Positions 25,085 through 36,437 of a DNA stretch of 64,000 bases are shown here, piece by piece. Both the position numbers and the translations under genes were made by a program. The stretch is taken from NCBI GenBank assembly GCA_963730405.1, contig CAVSRW010000001.1:372001-436000 (forward strand). Reading direction: 5' to 3'. Every line of letters starts with the position of its first letter. Positions within the stretch are counted from its first letter, which is position 1. The DNA is from Gaiellasilicea sp963730405 (GTDB lineage: Bacteria; Actinomycetota; Thermoleophilia; Gaiellales; Gaiellaceae). Below the pieces are notes generated by a model. That model saw only the letters and a list, made by a program, of their open reading frames with translations. It was not told where the DNA came from and did no database searches.

Positions 25085-26952
25085 TGAAGCTCGGGGAGCT
25101 CGATCTCCACCTCGCGGGCGAGGGGCGGCACGAGCGGATCTACGAGCGCCTCGGCGCGCACCTGACCGACGACGGGATCTCGTTCGCAGTCTGGGCGCCG
25201 AATGCGCGGGGGGTGTCGGTCGTGGGCGACTGGAACCTCTGGGACGGGCGCGCACAGCCGCTCGAGCCGCAAGGCGCGTCCGGGATCTGGGCCGGCATCG
25301 TCCCCGACGCCTCCGAGGGGCACGCTTACAAGTTCGAGGTGCACGGCGCCGACGGGCACCTGCGGCTGAAGGCCGACCCCTTCGCGTTCCACGCCGAGAT
25401 CCCACCGAAGACGGCGTCGCGCATCTACCACTCACGCTACGAGTGGGGCGACGACGCGTGGCTCGAGCGTCGGCGGGCGTTCGAGCAGCTGCAGGAGCCG
25501 ATCTCGATCTACGAGGTGCACGCCGAGTCGTGGCGGCTCGGGCTCGGCTGGAAGGAGCTGGCGGAGCAGCTCGTCGCCTACGCCGGCGACCTCGGCTTCA
25601 CGCACGTCGAGTTCCTGCCGGTGATGCACCACCCGTTCTCCGGCTCCTGGGGCTACCAGGTGACCGGCTTCTACGCGCCCGTCTCGACGATGGGCGACCC
25701 GGACGAGTTCCGCGCGCTCGTCGACGCGCTCCATCAGGCCGGGATCGGCGTCATCCTCGACTGGGTGCCGGCCCACTTCCCGCGGGACGAGTTCGCGCTG
25801 GCGCGGTTCGACGGCACGGCGCTGTACGAGCACGAGGACCCGCGGCGCGGCTCGCATCCCGACTGGGGGACGCTGATCTTCAACCTCGGACGCAACGAGG
25901 TGCGCAACTTCCTGCTCGCGAACGCGCTCTACTGGCTGCGCGAGTACCACGCCGACGCGCTTCGGGTCGACGCGGTCGCGTCGATGCTCTATCTCGACTA
26001 CTCGCGCAAGCACGGCCAGTGGGTGCCGAACGTCCACGGCGGGCGCGAGGACCTCGAGGCCGTCTCGTTCCTGCGCGAGCTGAACGAGGTCGTGTACGGC
26101 CGTGAGCCGGGCGTGATGACGATCGCGGAGGAGTCGACGGCCTGGCCGGGTGTCTCCCGCCCGACCTACCTCGGCGGCCTCGGCTTCGGCTTCAAGTGGA
26201 ACATGGGCTGGATGCACGACACGCTCGAGTACGTGTCGAAGGAGCCGGTGCACCGCCGCTTCCACCATCACGAGCTCACGTTCTCGATGGTCTACGCCTG
26301 GAACGAGAACTTCGTCTTGCCGCTCTCCCACGACGAGGTCGTGCACGGGAAGCGCTCGCTGCTGGGGAAGATGCCCGGTGATCGCTGGCAGCGCTTCGCG
26401 AACCTGCGCGCGCTGTACGGCTACATGTGGGCGCACCCCGGCAAGCAGTTGCTCTTCATGGGCGGCGAGTTCGCGCAGGAGAAGGAGTGGAGCGAGCCGG
26501 CAGGGTCGCTCGACTGGCACCTGCTCGACGAGGCCGACCACGCGGGGATGCTCGCGCTGATCCGCGATCTCAACGCCGTCTACGCGGACGAGCCGGCGCT
26601 CTGGCAACTCGACCACTCGCACGAGGGCTTCGTCTGGCTGGAGCCGAACGCGGTCAACGAGAACGTGCTCGCGTTCGCGCGCCGCACCGAGGACGGGAAG
26701 CGCTGGGTCGTCGTCGCGTGCAACTTCTCGCCTGTGGTGCGCGAGGGCTGGCGCCTCGGCCTGCCGCAGCCCGGCACGTGGCACGAGATCCTGAACACGG
26801 ACTCCCGCTTCTACGGCGGCGGCGACGTCGGCAACGGGCTCGGGATCGAGGCCGAGAAGACGCCGTGGAACGAGCAGCCGCAGTCGGCCGAGGTCACGCT
26901 GCCGCCGCTGGGCGTGGTCTGGCTCGCGCCGGGCGCGCCGCGCGCGGCCTGA
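25084..26952 (+). CDS. glgB: 1,4-alpha-glucan branching enzyme
   Basis: GH13_9 enzyme creating alpha-1,6 branches. Domains: CBM48 (ISFAVWAPNARGVSVVGDWN), catalytic barrel and a C-terminal beta domain. Motifs: EFLPVMHHPFSGSWGYQ, nucleophile in ADALRVDAVASMLYLDYSR, Glu in GVMTIAEESTAWPGVSRP, and LPLSHDEVVHGKRSL. I start at the GTG at 25084 (protein MKLGELDLHLAGEGRHER, 622 aa). An in-frame GTG at 24940 would add 48 residues, but these are the tandem repeat read in two frames, so they are unlikely to be real. The stop codon lies inside a hairpin element (26951-26977). Confidence 0.93.
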   Translation: MKLGELDLHLAGEGRHERIYERLGAHLTDDGISFAVWAPNARGVSVVGDWNLWDGRAQPLEPQGASGIWAGIVPDASEGHAYKFEVHGADGHLRLKADPFAFHAEIPPKTASRIYHSRYEWGDDAWLERRRAFEQLQEPISIYEVHAESWRLGLGWKELAEQLVAYAGDLGFTHVEFLPVMHHPFSGSWGYQVTGFYAPVSTMGDPDEFRALVDALHQAGIGVILDWVPAHFPRDEFALARFDGTALYEHEDPRRGSHPDWGTLIFNLGRNEVRNFLLANALYWLREYHADALRVDAVASMLYLDYSRKHGQWVPNVHGGREDLEAVSFLRELNEVVYGREPGVMTIAEESTAWPGVSRPTYLGGLGFGFKWNMGWMHDTLEYVSKEPVHRRFHHHELTFSMVYAWNENFVLPLSHDEVVHGKRSLLGKMPGDRWQRFANLRALYGYMWAHPGKQLLFMGGEFAQEKEWSEPAGSLDWHLLDEADHAGMLALIRDLNAVYADEPALWQLDHSHEGFVWLEPNAVNENVLAFARRTEDGKRWVVVACNFSPVVREGWRLGLPQPGTWHEILNTDSRFYGGGDVGNGLGIEAEKTPWNEQPQSAEVTLPPLGVVWLAPGAPRAA

Positions 26953-27052
26953 GCTTGTGTTTCTGTAACACAAGCTCGTCAGAGACCGCAGAACGGCTTG
27001 GTGAAGCCGTCCCCATCGAGGATGGGAGCTTGTGTTTCTGAAACACAAGCTC
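26951..27052. repeat. four-hairpin composite element downstream of glgB
   Basis: A 102-bp block made almost only of inverted repeats. Hairpin A: GAGCTTGTGTT-TCTGT-AACACAAGCTC (26951-26977). Hairpin B: ACGGCTT-GGTG-AAGCCGT (26993-27010). Hairpin C: CCCATC-GAG-GATGGG (27012-27026). Hairpin A', the same 27-mer as A with one base changed in the loop, closes it at 27026-27052. A and A' are each other's near-exact copy. The element begins inside the glgB stop and lies upstream of an ABC transporter operon. It looks like a REP/BIME-type mosaic element or a paired terminator. Confidence 0.8.
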
Positions 27053-27078
27053 CTCGGGCGCGTGGGTAGTGTGGAGGA

Positions 27079-28065
27079 GTGGAGCGGGTCAACAGCATCG
27101 AGGTCGAGGGGCTCGTCCGGGAGTTCAAGAAGGGCCCCCGGGCGGTCGATGGGATCGACCTCCACGTCGACCCGGGTGAGATCTACGGCTTCCTCGGCCC
27201 GAACGGCGCCGGCAAGTCGACGACCGTGCTGATGCTGACGACGCTGCTGCCGCCCACGGCCGGGACCGCGCATGTCGGCGGCTACGACGTCGTCCGCGAG
27301 GGCCCGAAGGTGCGGAGCGTGATCGGGGCCGCCCTCCAGGAGGCCGCGCTCGACCCGATGCTGACCGGGCGCGACCACCTGCGGCTGCAGGCGACGCTGC
27401 AGGGGATCCCGCGCGCCGAGCGGAAGGTGCGGGCGGAGGAGCTGCTCGAGCGGGTCGGGCTCAGCGAGGCGGCGGACCGGAAGATCGGCGGCTACTCCGG
27501 CGGGATGAAACGCCGGCTCGACCTCGCCCTCGCGCTCGTGCACCGGCCGAGGATCCTCTTCCTCGACGAGCCGACGACCGGCCTCGACATCCAGAGCCGC
27601 ACCGCTCTCTGGGACGAGGTGGCGAGGCTCGCGCGGGACGACGGCGTCACCGTCTTCCTGACGACGCAGTACCTCGAGGAGGCGGACGTGCTCGCCGACC
27701 GGGTCGGGATCATCGACCACGGGCACATCGTCGCCGAGGGGACGCCGAAGGCCCTCAAGGCCGAGATCGGCCTGCCGAGCGTCCACGCGGCCCCCATCGA
27801 GCAGGACGATCGGGACCGGCTCGTCTCCGCGCTCGCCCCCTACGGCGAGTCGCTCGACGGCGGTACGGGCGACGTCGTCGTCCGGCTGCGCGAGGGCCTC
27901 GCGGGCCTGCCCGCGGTCGTGCGCGCGGTGGACGACGCAGGACTCACCCTCGCCCACCTCGAGATCCAGGCCCCGTCGCTCGACGACGTCTTCCTCGCCA
28001 AGACCGGCCGCTCGCTCGAGGGCGCCGGCGACGACGAGCCGGAAGCGGCCGAGCCCGCGGCGTGA
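27079..28065 (+). CDS. ABC transporter ATP-binding protein (DrrA/multidrug type)
   Basis: ATPase of an ABC-2 exporter, 328 residues. Walker A GFLGPNGAGKSTTVLMLTTL, Q-loop AALQEAALDPMLTGRDHL, signature GGYSGGMKRRLDLALALV, Walker B ILFLDEPTTGLDIQSR, and TQYLEEADVLADRVGIIDHG typical of the DrrA group. The C-terminal ~90 residues form the DrrA-type extension. GTG start at 27079 lies 6 nt after TAGTGT, and the gap itself is GGAGGA, so either leaderless or Shine-Dalgarno initiation is possible. It overlaps the first permease by 4 nt. Substrate unknown. Confidence 0.9.
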   Translation: MERVNSIEVEGLVREFKKGPRAVDGIDLHVDPGEIYGFLGPNGAGKSTTVLMLTTLLPPTAGTAHVGGYDVVREGPKVRSVIGAALQEAALDPMLTGRDHLRLQATLQGIPRAERKVRAEELLERVGLSEAADRKIGGYSGGMKRRLDLALALVHRPRILFLDEPTTGLDIQSRTALWDEVARLARDDGVTVFLTTQYLEEADVLADRVGIIDHGHIVAEGTPKALKAEIGLPSVHAAPIEQDDRDRLVSALAPYGESLDGGTGDVVVRLREGLAGLPAVVRAVDDAGLTLAHLEIQAPSLDDVFLAKTGRSLEGAGDDEPEAAEPAA

Positions 28066-28850
28066 CCGGTGCGCGAACCGGCTTCCTCGCGCAGGTCGGC
28101 GCGGTCGCTCGACGCTCGATCGTCCGGACGAGCCGCCAGCCGGCGGCCGTCATCTTCCCGCTGATCTTCCCGATGCTGCTCCTGCTCGTGAACTCGGGCG
28201 GCCTCGAAGCGTCGACCAAGCTGCCCGGGTTCCCGACCGACTCCTTCGTCGCCTTCGCGCTCGCCGTCCCGTTCATCCAGGGCGCGCTCTTCTCGACGAT
28301 GAACGCGGGCACGGATCTTGCACGGGACATCCAGACCGGCTTCCTGAACCGTCTCTCGCTGACCTCGATGCGCGGCGTCGCCCTGATCGCGGGACTGCTC
28401 GCAGGGGCCGTCGTCCTCGGCCTCGTCCAGGCGTGCTTCTACATCGTCGTCGGGCTGATCGTCGGCGTCGACTTCGCGGCCGGCTTTCTCGGGATCCTCG
28501 TGCTGCTTCTGTTCTCGGCTTTGATCTCGGTCAGCTTCGGCGCGCTCGGTCTCTTCCTGGCGCTGCGCACGGGCTCGGGCGAGGCGATCCAGGGGTTGTT
28601 CCCGCTCCTCTTCGTCTTCCTCTTTCTGTCCTCGATGAACACGCCGCGGGACCTGATCGACGTCGACTGGTTCCGCTTCGTCGCGAGCGTGAACCCCGTC
28701 TCGTACCTGATCGAGTGCGTCCGGAGCCTGATCATCACCGGCTGGGACGGGAGGGCGCTCGCGCTCGGCTTCGGGCTCGCCGTCGTGATCGGGATCGTCG
28801 CCGTCTCCGTCGCGACGCTCTCGCTCAAGGATCGGCTGCTGCGGACATGA
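28062..28850 (+). CDS. ABC-2 type permease (first)
   Basis: 262-residue membrane subunit with six predicted helices, N-terminal RSIVRTSRQPAAVIFPLIFP typical of ABC-2 permeases, and the conserved tail VNPVSYLIECVRSLIITGWDG. It begins with a GTG in the ATPase stop (GTGA) and ends in the start of the second permease (ATGA). The trio ATPase-permease-permease resembles DrrABB'-type lipid or drug exporters. Its place in the middle of the glucan genes suggests, but does not show, export of a cell-surface product. Confidence 0.88.
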   Translation: MTGARTGFLAQVGAVARRSIVRTSRQPAAVIFPLIFPMLLLLVNSGGLEASTKLPGFPTDSFVAFALAVPFIQGALFSTMNAGTDLARDIQTGFLNRLSLTSMRGVALIAGLLAGAVVLGLVQACFYIVVGLIVGVDFAAGFLGILVLLLFSALISVSFGALGLFLALRTGSGEAIQGLFPLLFVFLFLSSMNTPRDLIDVDWFRFVASVNPVSYLIECVRSLIITGWDGRALALGFGLAVVIGIVAVSVATLSLKDRLLRT

Positions 28851-29614
28851 GGATCTGGCCTGTTGCTGCCGGGGTGGCGTGGCGGACGCTCAAGAACGTC
28901 TTCACGAACCCGGCGCTCTTCTTCCCGTCCCTGATCTTCCCGCTCTTCTTCTTCACCGCGTTCGCGGGCGGCCTCTCGCAGGTCGGGGACGTGCCCGGGT
29001 TCGACTTTCCGCCCGGCTACACCGCGTTCCAGTTCTGCTTCGTCCTGATCCAGTCGGCGGCATTCGGGGGCGTCTTCACCGGCTTCGGGATCGCCCGCGA
29101 CTTCGAATCAGGCTTCGCCCGGCGGCTGCTGCTCGCGGCGCCGAACCGGTCCGGAATCGTGCTCGGCTATGCGCTCGCCGCGCTCCTGCGCTGGATCGTG
29201 ACGGCGGTGGTGCTCACCGTCGTCGCACTGATCGCCGGGATGAACGTCTTCGGTGGGGCGGTCGACGTCTTCGGCATGTACGCGCTCGCGCTCCTGATCA
29301 ACGTCGCCGGGCTGCTCTGGGCCTGCGGGATCGCCATGCGCTTCCGGACGATCCAGGCCGGGCCGATCATGCAGATGCCCGTCTTCCTGATCCTCTTCTT
29401 CGCGCCCGTCTACGTCCCGCTCGCGCTGCTGACCGGCTGGATCGAGGCGGTGGCGACGCTGAACCCGCTCACCTACGTGCTCGAGGCCGTGCGCAGCATG
29501 CTTGCCGGCGACGAGATCCACGTCTTCTCGGCGTTCGTGATCGCCGTCGGCCTCGTCGTGCTCTTCACGGTCTGGTCGCTGCGCGGCCTGCGCAAGGCCG
29601 AAGCCGCCGGCTGA
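28847..29614 (+). CDS. ABC-2 type permease (second)
   Basis: 255-residue membrane protein, paralogous to the previous gene. Starts MRIWPVAAGVAWRTLKNVF with an early helix from LIFPLFFFTAFAGGL. Conserved ABC-2 pattern in GIARDFESGFARRLLLA and the C-terminal VATLNPLTYVLEAVRSMLAG. ATG overlaps the previous TGA (ATGA). Together they would form a heterodimeric membrane part. A larger frame running in from upstream is only the shadow of the first permease. Confidence 0.88.
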   Translation: MRIWPVAAGVAWRTLKNVFTNPALFFPSLIFPLFFFTAFAGGLSQVGDVPGFDFPPGYTAFQFCFVLIQSAAFGGVFTGFGIARDFESGFARRLLLAAPNRSGIVLGYALAALLRWIVTAVVLTVVALIAGMNVFGGAVDVFGMYALALLINVAGLLWACGIAMRFRTIQAGPIMQMPVFLILFFAPVYVPLALLTGWIEAVATLNPLTYVLEAVRSMLAGDEIHVFSAFVIAVGLVVLFTVWSLRGLRKAEAAG

Positions 29615-29635
29615 CGGCTAGTACCCTCGAAAGCC

Positions 29636-31159
29636 GTGTTTTCGACTCGAAGCCAGCTCGGGCAGCGCCCGCTCGGAGCCACCCCCGCCGCCGGCGGCGT
29701 CGTCTTCCAGACGTGGGCGCCGCAGGCGACCGACGTCGCCGTGCGCCTCAAGGGCCGCGACCATCCTCTCGCCGAGGAGGGGGACGGCTGCTGGGCGGGG
29801 GAGGTCGCCGCGGCGGCGGGGGACGACTACGTCTACGTGCTCGACGGGGAGCCGTGGCCGGACCCACACTCCCGCTGGCAGCCGGAGGGCGTGCGCGGGC
29901 CGTCGCGCGTCCTCGACACGGCGAGGTGGGAGATCGCGCCGGCCCCGGAGCTCGACCGCGACGAGCTCGTCCTCTACGAGCTCCACGTGGGCACGTTCTC
30001 ACCGGAGGGCACCTTCGACGGGGTCGTGCCGCGGCTGCGGGCGCTCCGCGAGCTGGGCGTGTCCGTGATCGAGCTGATGCCTGTCGCGACGTTCCCCGGC
30101 GAGCGCGGCTGGGGCTACGACGGGCTCTACACGTTCGCTCCGCATCCCGCCTACGGCGGGCCGGCGGGGCTGGCGCGCCTCGTCGACGCGGCACACCGTG
30201 AGGGCCTCGGCGTCGTGCTCGACGTCGTCTACAACCACATCGGGCCCGGGAACGAGGCGCTGCGCGCGTTCGGCCCGTACTTCACCGGCCGCTTCGGCGA
30301 GACGCCGTGGGGCGAGGTGCTCGACTACGCCGAGACGGGCGTGCGCGAGTGGGCGCTCCAGAACGCCGAGCTGTGGGTGCGGGACTACCGGATCGACGGC
30401 CTCCGGCTCGACGCCGTCCATGCGGTCCGCGACGACTCTCCCGTGCACGTGCTGGCCGAGCTCGCCGAGCGAGTCCGGGCCGCGAACCCGGAGGCGCTGA
30501 TCATCAGCGAGATGGGATCACCGGACTTCCGCCCGCTCGAAGAGTGGGGGCACGACGCGATGTGGCTCGACAGCCTCCACCACGCGCTCCACGTCGCGCT
30601 GACCGGCGAGCGGGACGGCTACTACGCCGAGTTCGACGGCTCGATGGCGCAGATCGCCGCCGAGCTCGGGCGGCCGGAAGGAGCGAGGATCGTCGCGGCC
30701 GCGCAGAACCACGACCAGGTCGGCAACCGCGCGCTCGGCGACCGGCTCCCGGACGCCAAGCGGCGCGTCGCCGCTGCCATCGTTCTCTTCAGCACCTTCA
30801 CACCGCTCCTCTTCCAGGGCGAGGAGTACGGCGAGCAGGCCCCGTTCCGGTTCTTCACCGATCACATCGACCCGTTCATCGCCGATGCGACGCGCGAAGG
30901 ACGCCGGCGCGAGTTCCGCCACTTCGCCGGCTTCACCGGCGGGGTGCCCGACCCGCAGGACACCGAGAGCTTCGAGCTGTCGAAGCTCTCGCCGCGGGAG
31001 CCGGAGCCGCTCTACGTCGAGCTGCTCCGCCTCCGGCGCGAGCTCCCGCGCGAGCTCGAGGTCTCCTTCGACGAGGACGCACGGACGCTCGAGCTGCGCC
31101 GCGGACGGGTGACGCTGCGCGCCGACTTCGCCCGCGAGACCGTGGAGCTCGACGCGTGA
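29636..31159 (+). CDS. treZ: malto-oligosyltrehalose trehalohydrolase
   Basis: GH13_10 hydrolase releasing trehalose from maltooligosyltrehalose made by TreY. 507 residues. N-terminal CBM48-like part (GVVFQTWAPQATDVAV), then LVLYELHVGTFSPEGTFDG, ELMPVATFPGERGWGYDG, DVVYNHIGPGN, nucleophile in IDGLRLDAVHAVRDDSP, Glu in ALIISEMGSPDF and the Asp motif VAAAQNHDQVGNRALG. GTG start at 29636 lies 8 nt after TACCCT (29622-29627) with no Shine-Dalgarno, suggesting a separate leaderless promoter for treZ-glgX-treY. The stop overlaps the glgX GTG. Confidence 0.95.
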   Translation: MFSTRSQLGQRPLGATPAAGGVVFQTWAPQATDVAVRLKGRDHPLAEEGDGCWAGEVAAAAGDDYVYVLDGEPWPDPHSRWQPEGVRGPSRVLDTARWEIAPAPELDRDELVLYELHVGTFSPEGTFDGVVPRLRALRELGVSVIELMPVATFPGERGWGYDGLYTFAPHPAYGGPAGLARLVDAAHREGLGVVLDVVYNHIGPGNEALRAFGPYFTGRFGETPWGEVLDYAETGVREWALQNAELWVRDYRIDGLRLDAVHAVRDDSPVHVLAELAERVRAANPEALIISEMGSPDFRPLEEWGHDAMWLDSLHHALHVALTGERDGYYAEFDGSMAQIAAELGRPEGARIVAAAQNHDQVGNRALGDRLPDAKRRVAAAIVLFSTFTPLLFQGEEYGEQAPFRFFTDHIDPFIADATREGRRREFRHFAGFTGGVPDPQDTESFELSKLSPREPEPLYVELLRLRRELPRELEVSFDEDARTLELRRGRVTLRADFARETVELDA

Positions 31160-33269
31160 GGGTCTGGCCCGGCCAGCCGTTTCCGCTCGGCCCGGAGTGG
31201 GACGGCGAGGGCACGAACTTCTCGCTCTTCTCCGAGCACGCGGAGAAGGTCGAGCTCTGCCTGTTCGACGACTCCGGCCGAGAGACGCGCTACGAGCTGA
31301 CCGAGCGGACTGCGTTCAACTGGCACGGCTACCTGCCCGGGGTCGGCCCCGGTCAGCGCTACGGCTATCGCGTGCACGGGCCCTGGGCGCCCGAGCAGGG
31401 GCACCGCTTCAACCCCAAGAAGCTGCTGATCGACCCGTACGCGAAGGCGATCGAGGGACTGGTCCGCTGGGAGCTCGCGAACACGCTCCCGTACGTCCCG
31501 GGCGAGGAGGACGCCGACCTCGAGCGCGACGACGAGGACGACGCCGAGGCGATCCCGAAGGGAATCGTGATCGACGAGTCGTTCGACTGGGAGGGCGATC
31601 GCCAGCTCCGGACGCCCTGGCACGACACCGTCATCTACGAGGTGCACGTCAAGGGGTTCACAAAGCAGCTCGAGGGCGTACGGGAGGACCTGCGCGGCAC
31701 CTACGCCGGCCTCGCCTCCGAGGCGTCGCTCGAGTACCTGACCTCGCTCGGCGTCACCGCGGTCGAGCTGCTCCCGGTGCACCACATCGTCGACGAGCAG
31801 GCGCTGGCCGACAAGGAGCTGACGAACTACTGGGGCTACAGCTCGATCGGCTACCTCGCCCCGCATGCCGGCTACGCGGCGACCGGCTCGACCGGCGACC
31901 AGGTCCGGGAGTTCAAGGGGCTCGTGAAGGCGATGCACCGCGCCGGGATCGAGGTGATCCTCGACGTCGTCTACAACCACACCGCCGAGGGCAACCACCT
32001 CGGCCCGATGCTCTCCTTCAAGGGCATCGACAACCTCTCCTACTACCGCACCGTGCCCGGTGACGCACGCCACTACATGGACTACACGGGAACGGGCAAC
32101 TCGCTCAATCCCGTCCATCCCGCCGTGCTGCGGCTGATCATGGACTCGCTCCGCTACTTCGCGATCGAGTGCCACGTCGACGGCTTCCGCTTCGACCTCG
32201 CCTCCGCGCTCGCGCGCGAGCTCCACGAGGTCGACCGGCTCTCGGCCTTCTTCGACATCATCCACCAGGACCCGGTCCTCTCCCAGGTGAAGCTGATCGC
32301 GGAGCCGTGGGACGTCGGCGAAGGCGGCTACCAGGTCGGCAACTTCCCCGTGCTCTGGACGGAGTGGAACGGGATCTACCGCGACACGATGCGCGACTTC
32401 TGGCGCGGACAGGCGCCCGTGAGCGAGTTCGCGAAGCGGTTCACCGGCTCGAGCGACCTCTACCAGCACGACGGCCGCAGACCGTTCGCGTCGATCAACT
32501 TCATCACCGCCCACGACGGCTTCACTCTGCGTGACCTCGTCTCCTACAACGAGAAGCACAACGAGGCGAACCTCGAGGGGAACGCCGACGGGGACAACCA
32601 CAACCGCAGCTGGAACCACGGTGTCGAGGGGGAGACCGACGATCCCGCGATCAACCTCCTGCGCGAGCGGCAGCAGCGGAACTTCCTCGCCACGCTCTTC
32701 CTCTCGCAGGGCGTCCCGATGCTTGTCGCCGGCGACGAGCTCTCGCGCACCCAGGGCGGGAACAACAACGCGTACTGCCAGGACAACGAGATCTCCTGGC
32801 TCGACTGGGAGCTCGACGACCGCCGCCGGCACCTGCTCGAGTTCACGAAGCGGCTGATCGACTTCCGCACCCGCCACCCCGTCTTCCGCCGCGCCGACTT
32901 CCTCACGGGCGAGGAACGGCTCGGCTCGGGGTCGCCCGACGTCTGGTGGTTCCGCCCCGACGGCCGCAAGATGACGCAGCGCAACTGGCAGGCGGGCGAC
33001 CTGAAGACGCTCGGGGTCTTCCTGAACGGCGCCGAGATCCCGACCGTCAGCCCGCAGGGCGCGCCGGTGATCGACGACAGCTTCCTGATCCTCTTCAACG
33101 CCCAGGAGGAGGACGTCGTCTTCACCCTCCCGGCCGTGGGCTATGGCCGCCGCTGGGTGCACGAGCTCTCGACCGCCGAGCCCGACATCGAACCGGGCTC
33201 GGAGGTCTATCCGGCGCGCGGTGTGATCGCGGTCGAGAACCGCTCGCTCGTCATCCTCCGCCGGATCGC

Positions 33270-33273
<4 letters not shown>
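31156..33273 (+). CDS. glgX: glycogen debranching enzyme GlgX/TreX
   Basis: GH13_11 isoamylase-type enzyme cleaving alpha-1,6 branches. 705 residues. Start GTG overlaps the treZ stop (GTGA), protein MRVWPGQPFPLGPEWDGEGT. CBM48 region NFSLFSEHAEKVELCLFD; barrel with YEVHVKGFTKQLEG, ELLPVHHIVDEQALADK, LDVVYNHTAEGNHLGP, nucleophile in CHVDGFRFDLASALARE, Glu in VKLIAEPWDVGEGGYQ and NFITAHDGFTLRDLVSYN. Between treZ and treY it supplies linear chains for TreY. Confidence 0.95.
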
Positions 33274-35174
<1,901 letters not shown>

Positions 35175-35186
35175 GACGAAGCGCGA

Positions 35187-36026
35187 ATGAGGACTACGCT
35201 TGAGCTCGAGATGAAGGGGCTGTTGTCGCGCCGCCGAGACCGCCTGCTCGAGCTCGACGAGGTCGAGCGGCGACTGAAGCCGTTCGGGCGCCGGTACGTG
35301 GGCGTCCGCGAGATCCCGCTCGACGCGCTTGTCGGCACGGACGGCCGCGCCAGCTCCTTCACCCGCGACTTCCGTCCGCTGCATGCCTTCAGCCGCGACC
35401 GGATGCGCTCGCTCGAGCGAGCATTCGCCGACGGCGCCTTCCCGCCGATCGTCGCGGTCAAGCTCGGTGAGACGTACTTCGTGATCGACGGTCATCACCG
35501 CGCCGCCCTCGCGCGACGCGGGGGCGCTGAGATGATCGACGCCGACGTGACGGAGCTGATCGCGCGCGTCCCTCTCCCGGCCGGGGCCGACATGCTCGAG
35601 GTCGTCAACCGGGAGCTCGAGCGGATCTTCCTCGAGGACAGCGGGCTTGCCGAGGCCCGCGCCGGCGTGCGCGTCTCGGTCAGCCGGCCCGCGCACTACC
35701 TCGAGCTGCTGGAGAACATCCAGGTGCACGGGTACCACATGATGCGGGGATCTGGACGCGTGCTCGAGGACGCGGAGATCGCGGCGGACTGGTGGGACGC
35801 GATCTACACGCCGACGCTCGAGGCGATCGACGGCCTGCGCCTCGGCCGCCTCTACCGGGATGCCCCGCCCGGAGACCTGTTCCTCGTTCTCCACCGCCAC
35901 CGGCGGGATGCGTTCCCCTCGACCGGCTGTCCGCACCTCGCGCAGACCGTCGTCTCGGTGATGGGCGACGGCAGGCGGCGGGGTCGGCTGCGGCTCCCCG
36001 GCAGCGGGCGCCGTTCGCCCGCCTAG
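35187..36026 (+). CDS. ParB-like nuclease-fold protein
   Basis: 279-residue soluble protein with a ParB/Srx-type N-terminal fold: VREIPLDALVGTDGRASS, then a FPPIVAVKLGETYFVIDGHH RAALARRGG pattern, i.e. the IDGHHR core of the ParB family. There is no helix-turn-helix DNA-binding part like that of chromosomal ParB, and no parA nearby, so partition function is doubtful. The C-terminal half has HRHRRDAFPSTGCP. The in-frame ATG at 35211 lies 10 nt after TACGCT and may be the true start. It ends in the palindrome CTAGGCCTAG shared with the next convergent gene. Confidence 0.72.
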   Translation: MRTTLELEMKGLLSRRRDRLLELDEVERRLKPFGRRYVGVREIPLDALVGTDGRASSFTRDFRPLHAFSRDRMRSLERAFADGAFPPIVAVKLGETYFVIDGHHRAALARRGGAEMIDADVTELIARVPLPAGADMLEVVNRELERIFLEDSGLAEARAGVRVSVSRPAHYLELLENIQVHGYHMMRGSGRVLEDAEIAADWWDAIYTPTLEAIDGLRLGRLYRDAPPGDLFLVLHRHRRDAFPSTGCPHLAQTVVSVMGDGRRRGRLRLPGSGRRSPA

Positions 36027-36028
36027 GC

Positions 36029-36413
36029 CTAGAGGTTGTGCGCTTCGGGGTGGCGTGGCTCGTAGAGCATGATGTCGTCTGCGCCCGGCACTTCGAGCAT
36101 CAGTGTCCGACCGAAGCCCAGCTCCTGGACCGGGCCGTTGAACTCAGCTCCCTTCTGCGCGAGATCGGCCCGGGTCGTCTCGATGTCATCGCACATGAGC
36201 GAGATCGAGTGGTGACGAGGGCTGTCGTACGACACGCCCGCATGAACGTCACTCGTCGGGTGCACGCCGAGTTCGCTCGGGCCGCTCTTGAAGATGAGCC
36301 AGCCGGGTGTCGCCTCCTCCTCCACATGGGGCCAGCCGAGGACGTCTCGTAGAAACGACCGCGTGGCTGACCGGATCGTCCGAGTAGATCAGGAGATGGA
36401 CAGCTGTGATCAC
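36029..36413 (-). CDS. glyoxalase/bleomycin-resistance (VOC) family protein, frameshifted
   Basis: About 127-residue VOC-fold protein. The first part from a GTG at 36413 reads MITAVHLLIYSDDPV, then the frame breaks; after removing one base (T on the plus strand at 36368) it continues ATRSFLRDVLGWPHVEEEAT and GWLIFKSGPSELGVHPT, then DSPRHHSISLMCDDIETTRA and ends EPRHPEAHNL. The join restores the usual VOC start of two strand-helix units, so the break is most likely a sequence error. As written, only a 98-residue C-terminal part could be made, from a GTG at 36325. Substrate unknown. Confidence 0.75.
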
Positions 36414-36437
36414 CGAGGACGGAGCTCAGGCAGACGA

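Noticed and set aside
25432..27957. 841-codon open frame on the minus strand
   Set aside because: Antisense to glgB and the ABC ATPase, low-complexity composition, crosses the four-hairpin element.
35187..36026. Chromosome-partition gene parB
   Set aside because: Only the ParB-like fold core (IDGHHR) is present; no helix-turn-helix, parS-like site or parA nearby.
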